Origin: JAAFIP01 sp043721235
Lineage (GTDB): Bacteria > Pseudomonadota > Gammaproteobacteria > Burkholderiales > Burkholderiaceae_C
NCBI GenBank assembly: GCA_043721235.1
Contig: JAYSRE010000190.1
Location: 1-8,003, forward strand
Direction: 5' to 3'
DNA length: 8,003 nucleotides
Below, one piece after another: positions 6,231-8,003 of the stretch. How positions within the stretch are numbered: the stretch's first letter is position 1; the number at the start of each line of letters is the position of its first letter. Position numbers and translations under genes: made by a program. The notes under the pieces are model-generated. The model searched no databases. It had not been told where the DNA came from and saw nothing but the letters and a program-made list of their open reading frames with translations.

Positions 6231-6979
6231 ACCAAGATTTATCTATTTTGCATTTGGTGCTTAACGCCAGCTTTGTGGTGCAGGCCGTTATGCTGCTGCT
6301 GGTGGTGGTGTCGGTGGCCAGCTGGGCGGCTATTTTTCGCAAGCTGATTGTGCTGCGCAAGGTCAAAGCGCTAAATGATGAGTTCGAGCGGGATTTTTGG
6401 TCTGGCACTTCGCTCAACGAGCTGTTCCAGTCGGCGGCTAAAAATGCCAAGCTGTCCGGCCCGATGGAGCGCATTTTTGCCAGCGGCATGCGCGAATACC
6501 AAAAACTGCGCGAACGCCGTATTGCCGACACCGCCACCCTGATGGAAGGTGCCCGCCGCGCCATGCGCGCCAGCTACCAGCGCGAGCTCGATGCCGTAGA
6601 GAGCAATTTGTCGTTTCTGGCCTCGGTGGGCAGCGTCTCGCCGTACGTGGGCTTGTTTGGCACGGTGTGGGGCATCATGCATGCGTTTACCGGCTTGGCG
6701 TCGCTCCAGCAGGTCACTTTGGCCACCGTGGCCCCTGGCATTGCCGAGGCCTTGGTGGCCACCGCCATTGGCCTGTTTGCCGCCATTCCTGCAGTGGTGG
6801 CCTACAACCGCTTTGCCCACGACATTGACCGCGTGGCCATCAAACTAGAGACTTTCATCGAAGAGTTTTCTAATATTTTGCAGCGCAACCTGGGCGGCCA
6901 GGCGGCGCAAGCGGGCCAAGCGGGCCAAGCGGGCCAAGCGGGCCAAGGCGCCCAAACTGCCATGGCTACGGGCCGCTAG
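6227..6979 (+). CDS. tolQ: Tol-Pal system inner-membrane proton-channel subunit TolQ
   Basis: TolQ (MotA/ExbB family) forms with TolR the proton-driven motor that energises TolA during outer-membrane invagination at division. Three membrane helices are visible: about residues 15-38 (VVQAVMLLLVVVSVASWAAI), 126-152 (FLASVGSVSPYVGLFGTVWGIM) and 168-194 (VAPGIAEALVATAIGLFAAIP). A large cytoplasmic loop lies between the first two, containing SGPMERIFASGMREY. The GLFGTVWGIM and ALVATAIGL motifs of the ion path are intact. Translation starts at a GTG that overlaps the ybgC stop (GTGA), with AAGGA at 6216-6220 seven bases before it; this strongly implies coupling. The 250-residue length includes a non-conserved cytoplasmic tail made of Ala-Gly-Gln repeats from a 9-base tandem array. 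tolR begins 24 bases later. Confidence 0.97.
   Translation: MNQDLSILHLVLNASFVVQAVMLLLVVVSVASWAAIFRKLIVLRKVKALNDEFERDFWSGTSLNELFQSAAKNAKLSGPMERIFASGMREYQKLRERRIADTATLMEGARRAMRASYQRELDAVESNLSFLASVGSVSPYVGLFGTVWGIMHAFTGLASLQQVTLATVAPGIAEALVATAIGLFAAIPAVVAYNRFAHDIDRVAIKLETFIEEFSNILQRNLGGQAAQAGQAGQAGQAGQGAQTAMATGR
6902..6955 (+). repeat. 9-base tandem array encoding the Ala-Gly-Gln tail of TolQ
   Basis: Four perfect copies of GCGGGCCAA occupy 6911-6946, with degraded units on either side (GCGGCGCAA at 6902-6910 and GGCGCCCAA at 6947-6955). The unit is three codons, so copy-number change lengthens or shortens the Ala-Gly-Gln tail of TolQ without frameshift. The tail lies after the conserved cytoplasmic helix and is likely disordered. 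Confidence 0.92.
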
Positions 6980-6983
6980 GCCT

Positions 6984-6997
6984 TTAGCGCTAAGGAG
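6984..6997 (+). promoter_or_regulatory. tolR ribosome binding site abutting a 10-base palindrome
   Basis: AAGGAG at 6992-6997 lies 6 bases before the tolR ATG (7004), a strong Shine-Dalgarno site. Its first two bases are also the right end of TTAGCGCTAA (6984-6993), a perfect palindrome that extends imperfectly to CCTTTAGCGCTAAGG. As RNA the arms could pair and partly hide the site, or two transcripts could pair through it. A role in setting TolR level is inference only. Confidence 0.6.
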
Positions 6998-7003
6998 AAC
7001 CCC

Positions 7004-7432
7004 ATGCCTGCCATGATGTCCCGAGGCCGAGGCCGCCGCACCATCAACGAGATCAACATGGTGCCGTTTATCGACGTGATGCTGGTGCTGTTGATTATCT
7101 TTATGGTCACCGCACCCCTGATCAGCCCCAGCGTGATCGACCTGCCCAGCGTGGGCAAGGCGGCCAAGCAGCCCGACACAGTGATCCAGATTGTCATTAA
7201 AAAAGACGAGTCTTTAGAGATAAAAAGTGGTAGCGCCCAAGGAAATGCTACACAGTCTGCTATTAGTACCGTAGCAAGCCAAGTTAAAACTCTGCAAGCC
7301 GGTAGCACCACCACCCCCGTCATCATCAGTGCGGACAAGGCGGTTAAGTACGAAACAGTGGTCAAGGTGATGGACAGCCTGCAGCGCGCGGGCATAGCGC
7401 GGGTGGGCTTGTCGGTGCAGTTGGTCAAATAA
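7004..7432 (+). CDS. tolR: Tol-Pal system inner-membrane protein TolR
   Basis: TolR (ExbD family) pairs with TolQ in the proton-driven motor of the Tol-Pal system. After a short basic cytoplasmic segment (RGRGRRTINEIN) there is one membrane helix, about residues 20-38 (VPFIDVMLVLLIIFMVTAP), with the essential channel aspartate at Asp24. The periplasmic domain follows: PSVIDLPSVGKAAKQP, VIISADKAVKYETVVKVMD and the end LQRAGIARVGLSV are all typical. The 142-residue length is normal. Between residues about 67 and 99 the sequence is AT-richer than its surroundings and carries an interspersed repeat shared with ybgC (residues about 76-88, read as GSAQGNATQSA). This region is variable in the family, so function is probably unaffected. 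AAGGAG gives a strong start. tolA follows after 79 bases. Confidence 0.97.
   Translation: MPAMMSRGRGRRTINEINMVPFIDVMLVLLIIFMVTAPLISPSVIDLPSVGKAAKQPDTVIQIVIKKDESLEIKSGSAQGNATQSAISTVASQVKTLQAGSTTTPVIISADKAVKYETVVKVMDSLQRAGIARVGLSVQLVK
7231..7265 (+). repeat. Coding-embedded interspersed repeat, copy 2 (in tolR)
   Basis: These bases match 6052-6086 in ybgC at 32 of 35 positions, with the first 19 identical. In tolR the core is read one phase apart from ybgC (AGC GCC CAA GGA), so the match cannot come from related proteins. This copy can fold as two small hairpins: GTAGC (7230-7234) with GCTAC (7247-7251), then TGCTA (7258-7262) with TAGCA (7272-7276). The matching part may therefore be the conserved portion of a unit of about 47 bases. 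Confidence 0.85.
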
Positions 7433-7459
7433 CTACACACTGCCCTGTCTCGACACCCC

Positions 7460-7500
7460 CTCCTGCCCCTGCCCTCCTGCCCCTGCCCTCCTGCCCCAGC
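7460..7500 (+). repeat. 14-base pyrimidine-rich tandem repeat in the tolR-tolA gap
   Basis: CTCCTGCCCCTGCC occurs twice head to tail (7460-7473 and 7474-7487), followed by a 13-base degraded third copy (7488-7500). It makes up half of the 79-base space between tolR and tolA. The + strand (the mRNA-like strand) is almost free of purines here, and the stretch contains no Shine-Dalgarno-like sequence. No promoter or terminator is evident in the gap. Confidence 0.92.
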
Positions 7501-7511
7501 TACTGCCTGTC

Positions 7512-8003
7512 ATGTCCAGCACCGCCCACCGCAACGAGTTTGCCCCGCCGGCCCAGCCGGGCATGCTGCGTGCGATGGGCTTGGCCATTTTGGCGCACTT
7601 GCTGCTGGTGGCCGCCCTGACCTGGGGGGTCAACTGGAAGAGCAAAGCCACCCAGCTCACCACGGCAGAGGCTGAACTATGGTCTAGCCTGCCCCAGCAG
7701 GCCGCGCCCCGTGCGGTACAACCCCCACCAGCCCCCACGCCTCCTGAACCCAAACCGGTGGCCAAACTCAGCCCAGCGCCCGCACCACCGCCCGAAAAAT
7801 TGCCGCAGAAGGCCCCCGACATAGTGGACAAAGTCGACAAGCCCTTGAAAAAGAAACCCGTGCCCCCGCCCGAAAAACCACCCGAGCCTGAGCCCCCGCC
7901 CAAAGTAAAACCCAAACCAACAGCGCCACCACCGCCCACCGCCGCCGAGCTGAAAAAAGCCGCCCAACAGCGGGCCGCAGAAGAAGCCAAAGTACAGACC
8001 AAA
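7512..8003 (+). CDS. tolA: Cell envelope integrity protein TolA, N-terminal part (3' end outside window)
   Basis: TolA is anchored in the inner membrane with TolQR and reaches across the periplasm to TolB and Pal. The visible 164 codons give a short cytoplasmic start (MSSTAHRNEFAPPAQPG), one membrane helix at about residues 21-41 (AMGLAILAHLLLVAALTWGV) and the conserved AEAELWSSLPQQAAPR. After that comes a long Pro/Lys/Glu-rich linker turning into a charged Ala/Lys/Gln/Glu helix (ELKKAAQQRAAEEAKVQTK), where the window ends. His29 occupies the place of the membrane histidine of the E. coli S-x3-H-L motif; the serine position is Ala25. The ATG at 7512 matches the N terminus I expect for the family, but no Shine-Dalgarno sequence precedes it: the leader is a C/T-rich repeat. 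Internal ATGs at 7563 and 7575 would cut into the segment before the helix and are less likely. Confidence 0.92.
   Translation, partial: MSSTAHRNEFAPPAQPGMLRAMGLAILAHLLLVAALTWGVNWKSKATQLTTAEAELWSSLPQQAAPRAVQPPPAPTPPEPKPVAKLSPAPAPPPEKLPQKAPDIVDKVDKPLKKKPVPPPEKPPEPEPPPKVKPKPTAPPPPTAAELKKAAQQRAAEEAKVQTK

Noticed and set aside
7433..8002. Minus-strand open frame with Gly-rich protein opposite tolA
   Set aside because: The glycine-rich translation is simply the complement of the proline codons in the TolA linker and the CCTGCCC repeat.

Overview
The window looks like chromosomal housekeeping DNA from a betaproteobacterium, most likely Burkholderiales and Comamonadaceae-like. This rests on moderately high G+C, on the protein signatures (TolA start and ELW motif, NusB, RibBX, PilE-type pilin end), and on a gene order that from memory is ordinary in that family. 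No database search was possible, so the placement is inference. Every gene reads left to right on the + strand, and there is no gene-free stretch longer than about 80 bases.

Layout: (1) 2-217, the last 71 residues of a type IV pilin-like protein. (2) 224-3810, a riboflavin (lumazine/flavin) cluster: ribD (deaminase/reductase), ribE (riboflavin synthase), a ribBA-type gene whose GTP cyclohydrolase II half is degenerate and is better called ribBX, and ribH (lumazine synthase). (3) 3829-4395, nusB, the transcription antitermination factor often linked to ribH. (4) 4459-5739, a fold-type I PLP aminotransferase. (5) 5739-8003, the start of the Tol-Pal cluster: ybgC, tolQ, tolR and the 5' part of tolA, which runs off the window.

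Together RibBX (making dihydroxybutanone phosphate), RibD, RibH and RibE cover riboflavin synthesis except the GTP cyclohydrolase II step (and the RibD-to-RibH phosphatase), which should be encoded elsewhere because the RibA zinc cysteines are absent here. TolQ and TolR form the inner-membrane proton-driven motor that works through TolA. YbgC is the usual thioesterase partner. Many joins are very tight: ATGA next to ribE/ribBX, TGATG at aminotransferase/ybgC, GTGA at ybgC/tolQ. This suggests translational coupling. I see no FMN riboswitch and no convincing intrinsic terminator.

I found no new multi-gene system. The unusual layer is repetitive DNA laid over conserved genes. First, a 35-base sequence (32/35 identical, with a 19-base perfect core) occurs inside both ybgC and tolR in different reading frames, so it is shared as DNA and not as protein homology. 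Second, several short tandem duplications lie in or beside genes: 9-mers in ribD, tolQ and the aminotransferase gene, a 21-mer in the aminotransferase gene, and 14-mers at ribH/nusB and tolR/tolA. Those inside genes are multiples of three, and the two that are not fall at or outside gene ends. This looks like a genome prone to replication slippage and to coding-embedded interspersed repeats.
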